Source of the DNA: Pseudomonas sp. KK4
Lineage (GTDB): Bacteria; Pseudomonadota; Gammaproteobacteria; Pseudomonadales; Pseudomonadaceae
NCBI RefSeq assembly: GCF_001984065.1
Contig: NZ_LYVP01000001.1
Location: forward strand, 100,661-164,660
Direction: 5' to 3'
DNA: 64,000 nt
In this document: positions 7,469 through 15,302 of the stretch, piece by piece
Numbering within the stretch: the first letter of the stretch is position 1
How the letters are laid out: each line of letters starts with the position of its first letter
Made by a program: the position numbers and the translations under genes
The notes under the pieces: model-generated
What the model saw: the letters and a program-made list of their open reading frames with translations, nothing else
Told to the model about the DNA's origin: nothing
Database searches by the model: none

Positions 7469-9064
7469 TCACGCGACAGTTTGCGCAGCACGTGCATTCG
7501 CGTATCGCGCCAAGCCAATCTTGATCCCGACCAGTATGGGGGCGGCGAATACAAACAACAGGACAACAGCAAAAAACGCGGTATCAAACGCAATTACGAT
7601 GGCCTGCCCTGACACCGCCTTGCTCAACAGGCTCGTCGCTGCCTGGCCAGCGGACACTGCGTCCATGCCCTTCCCCGCCAGCATTGCCGTGGTGGTGGTC
7701 AGCCGTTCGATCAGCGCGTTGCCGCCCGGGGTGACGTTGGCGCCGAGGACTGCATCATTGATGACAATGTGATGGTCGATCAGTGTCTGGAGCCCTGCGA
7801 CGCCCATCAAGCCACCTAACTGGCGTCCCGTATTGAACAGGCCGATGCCGCAGGCAAGATTGCGACAGTTGAGGTGGGTAAAAGCGATCAGCGTGATCGA
7901 CAGAAATAGAAAACCAAGACCCAGGCCACGCAGCAGGATGCCTGCCATCATGTCGTCAGCGCCGCTTTCGCTAGTGGAACCTGACAATAACCACATCGCC
8001 CCCATGATCAGCAGGATGCCAAATGGCACCGTGGCCACCGGCGGAACGTGACGGACTGTAAACAGAAAAGCGGCAATGAGCAGCGAGCCGATAAATAAGC
8101 CGCCACTGGGTAACAGGAGCAGCCCGGCATCGGTCGGCGTGAACGCGAGTACCGACAAGGCGAACGCCGGTATCAAATACGCGCTGCCAAACAAAGCGGC
8201 ACCGGCGACGAAACTGACGCAAAAGGCAAAAGTGAAATCGCTCGATTTGAACACCGTGAAATCGAACAGGCCCTGACCCTTGACCCACACTTGCTGACCG
8301 ATAAATGCCGGCAGCGCGATGGCGCCGATTATCGTCAGTAACAGGATGTCAGGCTCCTCGAACCAATCCCAGCGGCTGCCTTGGCTGAGCACGTAGGTGA
8401 AACAGAACAGGGTCGAAGCGATCAGTGAGAAACCCAGCCAATCAAAGGAACGCTGTCGCACGCTGGCGGCCATGGGGTGGTCGACGATGAGCAAGAGACC
8501 GGTCGCAGCCAGGGCCAGTGGCACCACGCTGAAGAAAATCCATGTCCAGGATTGGCTGTCGATCAACCACCCTTGCAGGGCTGGGGCAAGGGTCCCCGGC
8601 GCGACCACCGAGCCCATGGCAAACAGGGCTTGCAGGACCGGCTGAAGCGCGCGCGGATAGGCGCGAAAAATCATCGCCTGGCCCGAGACCAGCAGCGCGC
8701 CGCCCGCGAAGCCTTGAAGGATGCGAAGCACGATCAGCAACTCCAGCCGGGCGGTGATGGCGGACATAAAGCACGCCAGGCCCATAACCAAGGTTGCGCC
8801 GATGATCACATCGCGGGCTGAAAAGCGTTGCATAAGCCAAGGAGCCGTCATGAACCCGATCAGTTTGAGCGCGATATAGCCGACATCCAGCCAGGCGAAC
8901 TCGTCAGGCGTGGCATAGGTGTCACCGATGATGTCGCTGCGTCCGAGTGCCAGAACGGTACTGGCGAACGCTTCCGTCAGCGTGGCCAGCACGATGCCCA
9001 GCATGAGAAGAATGTCGTTGGTGGACCGGGCGGTGCTTGGTATGGCGCGGGTTATCGTGCTCAT
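7469..9064 (-). CDS. DHA2-family MFS drug efflux transporter (EmrB-like)
   Basis: The 531-residue protein is strongly hydrophobic throughout, with about 14 membrane segments, the number typical of the DHA2 (EmrB/QacA) drug:H+ antiporters. Near residue 100-130 it has the family pattern LLIVLRILQGFAGGAL (motif C region). Its start overlaps the stop of the HlyD-family gene by 4 bp, which pairs inner-membrane pump and periplasmic adaptor as in EmrAB. An outer-membrane TolC-type partner is not encoded here and would have to come from elsewhere. The substrate cannot be told from sequence. The unit is the last gene of a four-gene minus-strand operon that also encodes a cupin and an NmrA-like protein. 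Confidence 0.88.
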   Translation of the reverse strand: MSTITRAIPSTARSTNDILLMLGIVLATLTEAFASTVLALGRSDIIGDTYATPDEFAWLDVGYIALKLIGFMTAPWLMQRFSARDVIIGATLVMGLACFMSAITARLELLIVLRILQGFAGGALLVSGQAMIFRAYPRALQPVLQALFAMGSVVAPGTLAPALQGWLIDSQSWTWIFFSVVPLALAATGLLLIVDHPMAASVRQRSFDWLGFSLIASTLFCFTYVLSQGSRWDWFEEPDILLLTIIGAIALPAFIGQQVWVKGQGLFDFTVFKSSDFTFAFCVSFVAGAALFGSAYLIPAFALSVLAFTPTDAGLLLLPSGGLFIGSLLIAAFLFTVRHVPPVATVPFGILLIMGAMWLLSGSTSESGADDMMAGILLRGLGLGFLFLSITLIAFTHLNCRNLACGIGLFNTGRQLGGLMGVAGLQTLIDHHIVINDAVLGANVTPGGNALIERLTTTTAMLAGKGMDAVSAGQAATSLLSKAVSGQAIVIAFDTAFFAVVLLFVFAAPILVGIKIGLARYANARAAQTVA

Positions 9065-10158
9065 GTGCCGTCCCCGTGCGCCACCTCCACTCGCGCGGAT
9101 AGGCCTGGCACGATGCGCCCCGGCAGCGGATTGTCAGCCATCAGGATTTTCACCGGGACGCGCTGCACGACGCGTACAAAATTTCCGGTGGCGTTGTCGG
9201 GCGGCAACAAGCTGAACGCCGAACCACTGCCCGGTGCAAAGCTGTCGACCACGCCATCCAGTGCCGCGTTGGGGTAGCCATCGACCGTGATGCGCACGCG
9301 CTGACCGGGGCGGAGGTGTTCGAGTTGGGTTTCCTTGAAGTTCGCTACGACCCACACAGGGTTGACCGGCACGATATCGAGCAGGGCAACACCCGGCGTC
9401 ACGAAGCGGCCGAGACGAACCTGGCGGTTACCGATGACGCCATCTACAGGTGCGCGCACCACGGTGTGGTCGAGGTCGATCTGGGCCAGATCCCGCGCGG
9501 CTTCTGCCTGGGACACTGCGGCAACGGCCGCCTCTCTTTCAGCCATAAATACGGCGATCTTTTGCTGTTGCGCCTCGACCGTTGCCGAAGCGGCCGATAC
9601 CGACGCCACCGCTCTGGATTGCGCGGTGCCGGTCTCATCGACCAAGGCTTGGCTGACTGCGTTGCTGACTATCAGTTTGCGGCTGCGGTCATGGGTCTTG
9701 GCCGCCAGATTCATATTGGCTGTGGCCGAGCGTCTTTGCGCTTCGGCCTGCCGAATCAGCGCACGCTGCAGCTGGATCTGCGCATCGACATGGATCAGGC
9801 GCGCCTGAGCAGCACTTACATTGGCCATGGCTTGCGCCAGTTTGGCGCGATAGTCGCGATCATCGATACGGAACAGCACGTCCCCCGCGTGCACGGTCTG
9901 GTTGTCCTCGATCTCCAGCGCCGTGACATAGCCGGCGACCTTGGCGGCGAGCGAGGTCACGTCACCGCGGACATAGGCGTTGTCGGTCGAGGTCACGCCG
10001 CTCGAAAGCGCAATGGCTGCCCAAGCCGCAACGACCACTGCGGCACCGACGCACAGCAACAGTCCGAGAGCCTTGCGCTTGCTTCGCCCCTGCACGACGC
10101 CGGGCGTCCCGGTACCTGCGCGTGTGGCCATGGCGGCCTTGTCCTGGAGCGACTTCAT
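9061..10158 (-). CDS. HlyD/EmrA-family membrane fusion protein
   Basis: This 365-residue adaptor has one N-terminal membrane anchor (LGLLLCVGAAVVVAAWAAIA), then the lipoyl half-motif DNAYVRGDVTSLAAKVAGYV, a long alpha-helical hairpin rich in Ala and Gln (about 95-210), and the second half with DHTVVRAPVDGVIGNRQV. This order is standard for EmrA-type periplasmic adaptors that dock an MFS pump to an outer-membrane channel. It precedes and overlaps the MFS gene by 4 bp. The ATG at 10158 is followed by a short basic segment before the anchor, as expected for an N-in topology. Confidence 0.9.
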   Translation of the reverse strand: MKSLQDKAAMATRAGTGTPGVVQGRSKRKALGLLLCVGAAVVVAAWAAIALSSGVTSTDNAYVRGDVTSLAAKVAGYVTALEIEDNQTVHAGDVLFRIDDRDYRAKLAQAMANVSAAQARLIHVDAQIQLQRALIRQAEAQRRSATANMNLAAKTHDRSRKLIVSNAVSQALVDETGTAQSRAVASVSAASATVEAQQQKIAVFMAEREAAVAAVSQAEAARDLAQIDLDHTVVRAPVDGVIGNRQVRLGRFVTPGVALLDIVPVNPVWVVANFKETQLEHLRPGQRVRITVDGYPNAALDGVVDSFAPGSGSAFSLLPPDNATGNFVRVVQRVPVKILMADNPLPGRIVPGLSARVEVAHGDGT

Positions 10159-10254
10159 ATTTCATGTCCTGTTCAGTGCCAATAACAATAGCCGTCACTG
10201 GGCGGCAGAAGTCTGCCGCCCGGCTGTCGCTCCTTCATGAGCGCGTTGATCGGC

Positions 10255-10668
10255 TTACTTTTTGAGAGGTGTGACGAGCATCGTTTCGTCGGTATCGAGG
10301 ACGAACACCGCCAACAAGCGAGCCGGTTGGGTGTCGCTGGCGTTGGCGCTGACCAAGTGCACGGAACCCGGCTCCTCTACGAAGTTTTCGCCGACGTTGT
10401 AGATCTTTTCCGGCTCGCCTTTGACTTTGATGCGAAACGAGCCTTCCAGAACCGTTGCATAGATAAAGGCGGTTTTCGGATGGGTGTGGGATGGCGATGC
10501 AGCGCCCGGCCCATACTCGACGAGCACGCCCCGCATGCTCTTGCCGGGGATGTTGGGAATGGGACGGTCGAATACGACCGTCACCTTGCCGGAGGGTGGT
10601 TCGGCGGCCGATGCGACGCTGATCGAGAGCGCTGCAAAAACCGCGGCCAGCAGGATTCGAGTGACCAT
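10255..10668 (-). CDS. Secreted cupin-domain protein
   Basis: The 137-residue product starts with a signal peptide (MVTRILLAAVFAALSISVASA, cleavage likely after ASA), so the mature cupin should be periplasmic. The single cupin barrel shows the metal-ligand pattern GAASPSHTHPKTAFIYATVLEG followed by GENFVEEPGSVH, with HxH and a later E and H. Small cupins of this kind bind a metal and a small organic ligand, but the reaction is unknown. It lies between the NmrA-like gene and the efflux pair on the same strand, 43 bp after the former and 97 bp before the latter, so co-transcription is likely. Confidence 0.8.
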   Translation of the reverse strand: MVTRILLAAVFAALSISVASAAEPPSGKVTVVFDRPIPNIPGKSMRGVLVEYGPGAASPSHTHPKTAFIYATVLEGSFRIKVKGEPEKIYNVGENFVEEPGSVHLVSANASDTQPARLLAVFVLDTDETMLVTPLKK

Positions 10669-10710
10669 GGGATTGCTCCTTGATGTTTAGGAAGTTGAGG
10701 GTGTGAACCT

Positions 10711-11463
10711 TTACCGGGACATCGACTCAGCGAGCCAGTCTTCGAAGTGGATCGCGCCCACACGCGAGTTCTTGCCGGCGGTCAGCGACTGATCGTCAAG
10801 CACGGCGCCGAAGTAGCGTGCGTTCACGTCCGGCACGACCTTGCGGTTGTCCTGGGTGATCCGCAGAAAGCGCCTGGCCAGTTCGTCGAGCGGGAGGGCT
10901 TCCGGGCCGCAGACTTCAACCGTGCCATTGACCGGTGCTGCCAGCACGACATCGGCCAGCGCCGCCACCACATCGTCGGACGCTATCGGCTGGATCAGCG
11001 CCGGCGAAACACGAAACTCTTCGCCGATGGCGAATGACTGGACGATGCCGTCGACAAACTCGAAGAACTGCGTGGCACGCAGGAGCGTGTAGGGAATGCC
11101 GGAGGCCTTGATCAGGTTTTCCTGCGCGATCTTGGCCCGAAAATATCCGCTGTCGGGCAGCCGTTCGCTGCCGACAATCGACAGCGCAACGTGATAGTTA
11201 ACGCCAGCAGCCGCTTCGGCGGCCAGCAAGTTGCGGCTGGAGGTTTCGAAAAAATCGAGCACGGCCTGGTCTTCCCACGACGGCGCGTTCGCCACGTCGA
11301 CAACGACATCTGTGTTATCCATCGCCTCGGCCAGGCCTTCGCGGGTGATGCTGTTCACGCCCGTGCTTGGGCTGGCGGCGAGCACGTCATGGCCGTGCGC
11401 GCGAAGGGTGTTCACAAGTTTCGATCCGATGAGGCCGGAACCTCCAATGACGACGATTTTCAT
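10711..11463 (-). CDS. NmrA-like NAD(P)-binding atypical SDR protein
   Basis: The 250-residue protein begins MKIVVIGGSGLIGSKLV, a Rossmann nucleotide-binding motif of the GxxGxxG type. It continues as an atypical short-chain dehydrogenase of the NmrA/YbjT sort: DVVVDVANAP after strand 4, SGYFRAKIAQENLIKASGIPYTLLRATQF in the middle, and a C-terminal EDWLAE tail. The usual catalytic YxxxK of classical SDRs is replaced by FRAKIAQE, so it may sense NAD(P) or reduce an unusual substrate. It is the first gene of the efflux operon and lies divergent from the ToxR-like regulator, a common arrangement for stress-inducible detoxification operons. Confidence 0.82.
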   Translation of the reverse strand: MKIVVIGGSGLIGSKLVNTLRAHGHDVLAASPSTGVNSITREGLAEAMDNTDVVVDVANAPSWEDQAVLDFFETSSRNLLAAEAAAGVNYHVALSIVGSERLPDSGYFRAKIAQENLIKASGIPYTLLRATQFFEFVDGIVQSFAIGEEFRVSPALIQPIASDDVVAALADVVLAAPVNGTVEVCGPEALPLDELARRFLRITQDNRKVVPDVNARYFGAVLDDQSLTAGKNSRVGAIHFEDWLAESMSR

Positions 11464-11720
11464 GGCGTTCCTCCACTTGTCGACGGCAACGATTGCGTCG
11501 GTGTAGGTAGAGAGTGCCTGCGCGCATGAGGCAAGTCCTTGCGCCGGGCTTGGATTTGCCTTGGCGAACGCTTGGTTTTACGTCCAGAGAGACCGTTGTT
11601 CCAGCCGCCCTTGGGTGGACGGTGCAGCGGGTTTCGAGCTGCCGTATGATCAGCGTCAGGTTCTAATCGCCAGCCGCCTGGAACACGGAGTTGAGGGCGC
11701 TTCGCCAGGAGATTATTGCT

Positions 11721-13304
11721 TTGCAATTCGCGTTTGAAGATTTTGTGCTCGATCAGGATCGTCGGGAGCTGACTTTGCGCGGGTACGTCGTGGCTGTCAG
11801 CCCGCAGGTCTTCGATCTGTTGCTGCTGTTCGTAAGCAATCCCGATCGCGTCGTCAGCAAGGACGACCTGCTCCAGGCGGTGTGGAGCGGCCGCATCGTC
11901 TCGGAATCTACGATTACCAGTCACATCAATGCGGTGCGTAAGGCCATCGGCGATAGCGGCGAGGAACAACGCCTGGTGCGCACTATCCCCCGCAAAGGTT
12001 ACCGCTTCGTCGGGCAAGTCATGGTCGACACTCGCGGGCAAACGCCACACCCTGACATCGACGAACCCGTGGCCGCTAGGCAAATGCCTGCCTCTACGCT
12101 GACACTCCCGGAGAAACCCTCGATTAGCGTATTGCCCTTCCACAACCTGAGTGGCGATCCGGAACAGGACTATTTCGCCGACGGCGTCGTGGAGGACATC
12201 ATCGCCGCCCTGTCGCGGATCCGCTGGCTGTTCGTCATCGCGCGCAATTCGAGCTTTACGTTCAAGGGCCGGGGGATGGACGCTAAGGGTGTCGGTCTGG
12301 AGTTGGGTGTTCGCTACGTGCTCGAAGGCAGTGTGCGCAAGTGCGGAAACAAGGTCCGCATCACTGGTCAGCTCATCGACGCGACAACCGGGACGCATCT
12401 CTGGGCCGAGCGATTCGAAGGCCTGCTCGATGACATTTTCGAGCTGCAGGATCAAATCACTGAAAGCGTCGTCGGCGCCATCGCGCCGCAACTCGAAAGG
12501 GCAGAAATCGAACGGGCCAAACGCAAACCCACGGAAAGCCTGGACGCTTACGACTATTACCTGCGCGCCATCGCAAAACTGCACACCGGCACATGTGAAG
12601 CCATTGATGAAGCGTTGCCGATGTTCTACAAGGCCATCGATCTCGATCCGGAATTTTCATCGGCTTATGGCATGGCCGCCTGGTGCCATTTGTGGCGCAA
12701 GCTCAACGGCTGGATCACCGACCGGACTGCCGAGACTGCCGAGGGCACACGGCTGGCGCGTCTGGCAGTAACACTGGGCCGGGATGATGCCGTCGCGTTG
12801 ACACGCGGTGGGCATGCGCTCAGTCATTTGACCGGAGATCTTGACGGCGGCATTGCGTTGCTCGACCGGGCACGGCTGCTCAACCCCAACCTCGCCCCCG
12901 CCTGGTTTCTGGGCGGTATTCTGCGCGCTCTGCGCGGTGAGACAGACGCCGCCATCGAGAATCTGAACCATGCCGTTCGCTTGAGTCCGCTGGATCCGGA
13001 AATATTTAGGATGCAGGTCGGGATGGCGCTCGCGCATTTCTTCGCTGGGCACTTCGATACTGCGGCAGGCTGGGCGGAAAAAGCGCTGGGCAACCTGCCC
13101 AGCCTGCTGCCCGCGGCGGCTCTGGTGGCGGCCAGTCATGCGCTAAGCGGGCGCATGGATAAAGCCAGGTGCGCGATGCAGCATCTGCAGGCACTGGACC
13201 CTTCTTTTCGCCTCTCCAACCTGAAAAACTGGCTGCCGATCCAGCGGCCCGAGGATTTCGCCCTGTTCGCCGATGGGCTGCGACTGGCCGGGTTGCCCGA
13301 GTGA
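11721..13304 (+). CDS. ToxR/CadC-like winged-helix regulator with TPR-type C-terminal domain
   Basis: Residues about 1-100 form an OmpR/ToxR-type winged helix (FEDFVLDQDRRELTLRG, then SKDDLLQAVW, and the wing IPRKGYRF). The middle holds the SVLPFHNLSGDPEQDYFADG motif seen in proteins related to adenylate/guanylate cyclase-associated regulators, and the rest is TPR-like helices up to the end. No membrane segment is visible, so it is a cytoplasmic one-component regulator. Start choice: TTG at 11721 is preceded by AGGAG at 9 nt. An upstream TTG at 11691 has GGAG directly against it, which is too close. It diverges from the NmrA-cupin-HlyD-MFS operon and most likely controls it (inference). Confidence 0.85.
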   Translation: MQFAFEDFVLDQDRRELTLRGYVVAVSPQVFDLLLLFVSNPDRVVSKDDLLQAVWSGRIVSESTITSHINAVRKAIGDSGEEQRLVRTIPRKGYRFVGQVMVDTRGQTPHPDIDEPVAARQMPASTLTLPEKPSISVLPFHNLSGDPEQDYFADGVVEDIIAALSRIRWLFVIARNSSFTFKGRGMDAKGVGLELGVRYVLEGSVRKCGNKVRITGQLIDATTGTHLWAERFEGLLDDIFELQDQITESVVGAIAPQLERAEIERAKRKPTESLDAYDYYLRAIAKLHTGTCEAIDEALPMFYKAIDLDPEFSSAYGMAAWCHLWRKLNGWITDRTAETAEGTRLARLAVTLGRDDAVALTRGGHALSHLTGDLDGGIALLDRARLLNPNLAPAWFLGGILRALRGETDAAIENLNHAVRLSPLDPEIFRMQVGMALAHFFAGHFDTAAGWAEKALGNLPSLLPAAALVAASHALSGRMDKARCAMQHLQALDPSFRLSNLKNWLPIQRPEDFALFADGLRLAGLPE

Positions 13305-13352
13305 TCACGCTGCCTGACAGATATGGATTGCTACCTGTCGCGACAGGCAACA

Positions 13353-13534
13353 ATCGACCGATTCTGTGAAAAAGTCGGCTATGGTTTTCACGGCAGAAAA
13401 GTACGTGCTTGAGATTAAAATCTTCACTATGAGCAGAGGATTCGGGGCTCAGATTTCGCATAGCTGCGCGCAAAAAAGTCGCTTTCAGCAACCAGTACGC
13501 GGTCAAGGACCGACTTTTTCAACACAATCGACCT
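13353..13534. repeat. MITE-like element with inverted ends (IS-end motif copies C and D)
   Basis: The left end reads CGATTCTGTGAAAAAGTCGG (minus-orientation motif). The right end, 13510-13534, carries the same motif in plus orientation (CCGACTTTTTCAACACAATC). The two therefore face each other as about 20 bp imperfect terminal inverted repeats around 140 bp without a gene. The left 67 bp also match the IS-end remnant at 5432-5498. This fits a small non-autonomous element or an IS reduced to its two ends. No target duplication was confirmed. The surrounding gap, 13305-13612, otherwise holds nothing I recognise. Confidence 0.55.
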
Positions 13535-13612
13535 AATAGTCCTTCGTTTGCCTACCGGTTTATGGAGACTTGCTGTCATCCAGCTTCTCTAAATATTTTA
13601 GACGCACTGTGG

Positions 13613-14668
13613 TTAACGCCTAGGTTTCGGACGTGCCTGCCAAGCCGCCTCAACTATTTCTGGCTGATTGTGCTCCTGCAAAATACGCAGCGCGTTATCT
13701 GAGAAGCGCGCGTGTTTTTGGCTGCCAAACTCAAAAATCATCATGTTAGATTGGTCGTTGTCGAGCCCCAGCATCTCTCGTAACGCTTTGCATTTGTTCG
13801 GGCTGAGCCCTAACCGTTCAGCAAGTGCAGTGGGGCTGAGGTGGTACTTTTTCTGTAAATCAACTTCCCGTATTGCACCTGCGGCTTCGGGATCATCGCC
13901 TGAAACATACCGAACAGGTGCGCCTTCCCTTTTGCTGATGTGGACGCGAAGAGTAGGGCCCTCACCGGTGATGTTGCTCGCTAAGGCAATCAACCTTGGG
14001 AAGACCTGATCTACTTGAGTGCCGACCTTGATTGCCTTCTCGATACGATCAATGTCCCTTTCTGACACCTCAACGGTTTCGCTCACATGAGCTTCCATTG
14101 CCAGAAGGGTTCGTATGCGTCCTCTTGCCTCGTCTCGGGCGCGCTTATTGGGTGCGAGAAGTTCGGCGATATGCCGAAATTCTCGGTCCACTAGAACATC
14201 AAAGCTGGGTAATGCGGTGGTTGAGAGTGGCATAACGCGAAGAGGAAGATTGTCTGCCAGCGAGTCGTCAAAATGCTCGACCAATACTTCATCCAGCGTT
14301 GTCAGCAGCGCTCTCGCATTAACGAACAACGCGTCTTCAGGCACAACAATCATCCAATGCTGAGCAGCATCTCGCATGGTGTTGAGGGCACGGATAGAGC
14401 CTGCCTGTGCAGCTGTCATGTATCCACTAGCTGTGGCTACATTTAGTGCCCGATCAAGCCCAATGGCAATTCCCTTCTGCTTATCGAAAACTTCCTTCGA
14501 CTTTTGCACGAGAAGTGCCTTGGTCAGCATCTCACTGCTGTGCTGGAGATGAAGGAGAACTGATTCTGTGCGACCGTGATCGTCGTGGCCATTGAAAACC
14601 TCCAATCCGCGCCGCAATGAGGCAATAGCCTTGTTCTTCAGGGTTTTAGCTTCCCGCTTGAGCTTCAT
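13613..14668 (-). CDS. DUF3644-type protein with HEPN-like Rx4H motif
   Basis: This 351-residue soluble protein resembles the DUF3644 family. The N-terminal helical domain (about 1-125) includes VLLHLQHSSEMLTKALLVQK and then RALNTMRDAAQHW, in which R99-D-A-A-Q-H104 fits the R-x4-6-H signature of HEPN ribonuclease domains. The C-terminal part (about 270-330) looks like a helix-turn-helix (LSPTALAERLGLSPNKCKALREML). HEPN proteins often act as toxins or phage-defence RNases. No antitoxin or partner is recognisable next to it, so it may be a stand-alone effector. It sits alone in accessory DNA between a MITE-like element and gene debris. Family and RNase role are inferred from motif and context. 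Confidence 0.6.
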   Translation of the reverse strand: MKLKREAKTLKNKAIASLRRGLEVFNGHDDHGRTESVLLHLQHSSEMLTKALLVQKSKEVFDKQKGIAIGLDRALNVATASGYMTAAQAGSIRALNTMRDAAQHWMIVVPEDALFVNARALLTTLDEVLVEHFDDSLADNLPLRVMPLSTTALPSFDVLVDREFRHIAELLAPNKRARDEARGRIRTLLAMEAHVSETVEVSERDIDRIEKAIKVGTQVDQVFPRLIALASNITGEGPTLRVHISKREGAPVRYVSGDDPEAAGAIREVDLQKKYHLSPTALAERLGLSPNKCKALREMLGLDNDQSNMMIFEFGSQKHARFSDNALRILQEHNQPEIVEAAWQARPKPRR

Positions 14669-14778
14669 CCGGCGACGTCCACAGGACTGATGGGTAAGTC
14701 AAAATGATAGCTATTGTTCCCCGACCCACATGCTTTTCGTCCCAAGTAACCGATCGCTTTCCTGCCCGTTTCAGAAAA

Positions 14779-14802
14779 CCGAATTTTTCCACAAAATCGG
14801 CC
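14779..14802 (+). repeat. Diverged IS-end motif, copy E
   Basis: CCGAATTTTTCCACAAAATC followed by GGCC matches the CCGACTTTTTC-N-CAGAATCGGCC motif with a few changes. It lies just upstream of the DUF3644 gene and may mark another old insertion or rearrangement point. Confidence 0.4.
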
Positions 14803-14892
14803 TGAAGCACGGTCGAGCCAGGTTCGTTTCCGGCCATTTTCTGCCTCTCGTGATAGGCATAAACGGCCAAGATCGGACGCTCGGTTCCAGCG

Positions 14893-15075
14893 TTAAAACC
14901 CAATTGACAGCGGGCTGCAATACATCAGCGTGTTGCACACAAGTATCTGGGCGACCATGAATCCCAAGGCAGCTCCCAGAAAGCCAATGCCCGCGACGAT
15001 CCACGGCAAACTTGCTTTCACGCGGTACCTCAACAGCCAGGCCGACGCTGCTGCGCCGAGCAACAAGCCAGGCAT
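14893..15075 (-). CDS. Possible small two-helix membrane protein or gene remnant
   Basis: A 60-codon frame encodes two hydrophobic helices, MPGLLLGAAASAWLL and PWIVAGIGFLGAALGFMVAQI, separated by a short basic loop. No ribosome site precedes the ATG, and the frame continues upstream for a few codons to a stop, so this may be a fragment of a longer lost membrane protein. It lies among gene debris (VOC fragment, IS-end motif). No family is recognised. Confidence 0.3.
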   Translation of the reverse strand: MPGLLLGAAASAWLLRYRVKASLPWIVAGIGFLGAALGFMVAQILVCNTLMYCSPLSIGF

Positions 15076-15167
15076 GGAGAAAACGTGCCGAGCCCAAATA
15101 ACCTTTCAGAGTTGTCGAGGCTGGGATGATGTTCATGTAGCAACCTGGAGAGCAGCCTGGCTTTTTG

Positions 15168-15302
15168 GTTTCTTGTCTGGGGTTCAAAGTAGCTTATCAA
15201 CGCCCGGAAGATGGATTTGCATACCTTGATTTAAATGGTGCTCAAGTAATGCTTGAGCATGTTGATTCGGACGCGGGTCAATGGCTGACTGCGCCTTTGA
15301 CC
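15168..15302 (+). pseudogene. Fragment of a VOC (glyoxalase/bleomycin-resistance-type) gene
   Basis: About 45 codons in one plus-strand frame read LGFKVAYQRPEDGFAYLDLN followed by GAQVMLEH and ending WLTAPL. This is the recognisable middle of a VOC-superfamily protein of the bleomycin-resistance/glyoxalase type. Homology stops on both sides: upstream the expected N-terminal beta-alpha unit is missing, and downstream the sequence becomes that of the opposing MocR gene's native 3' part. It is AT-rich relative to its neighbours. The fragment overlaps the last roughly 40 codons of the MocR gene in antisense. Confidence 0.65.

Noticed and set aside
14646..14903. An 85-codon gene overlapping the DUF3644 start, possibly an antitoxin
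   Set aside because: It spans an IS-end motif, has no ribosome site and no recognisable antitoxin features.
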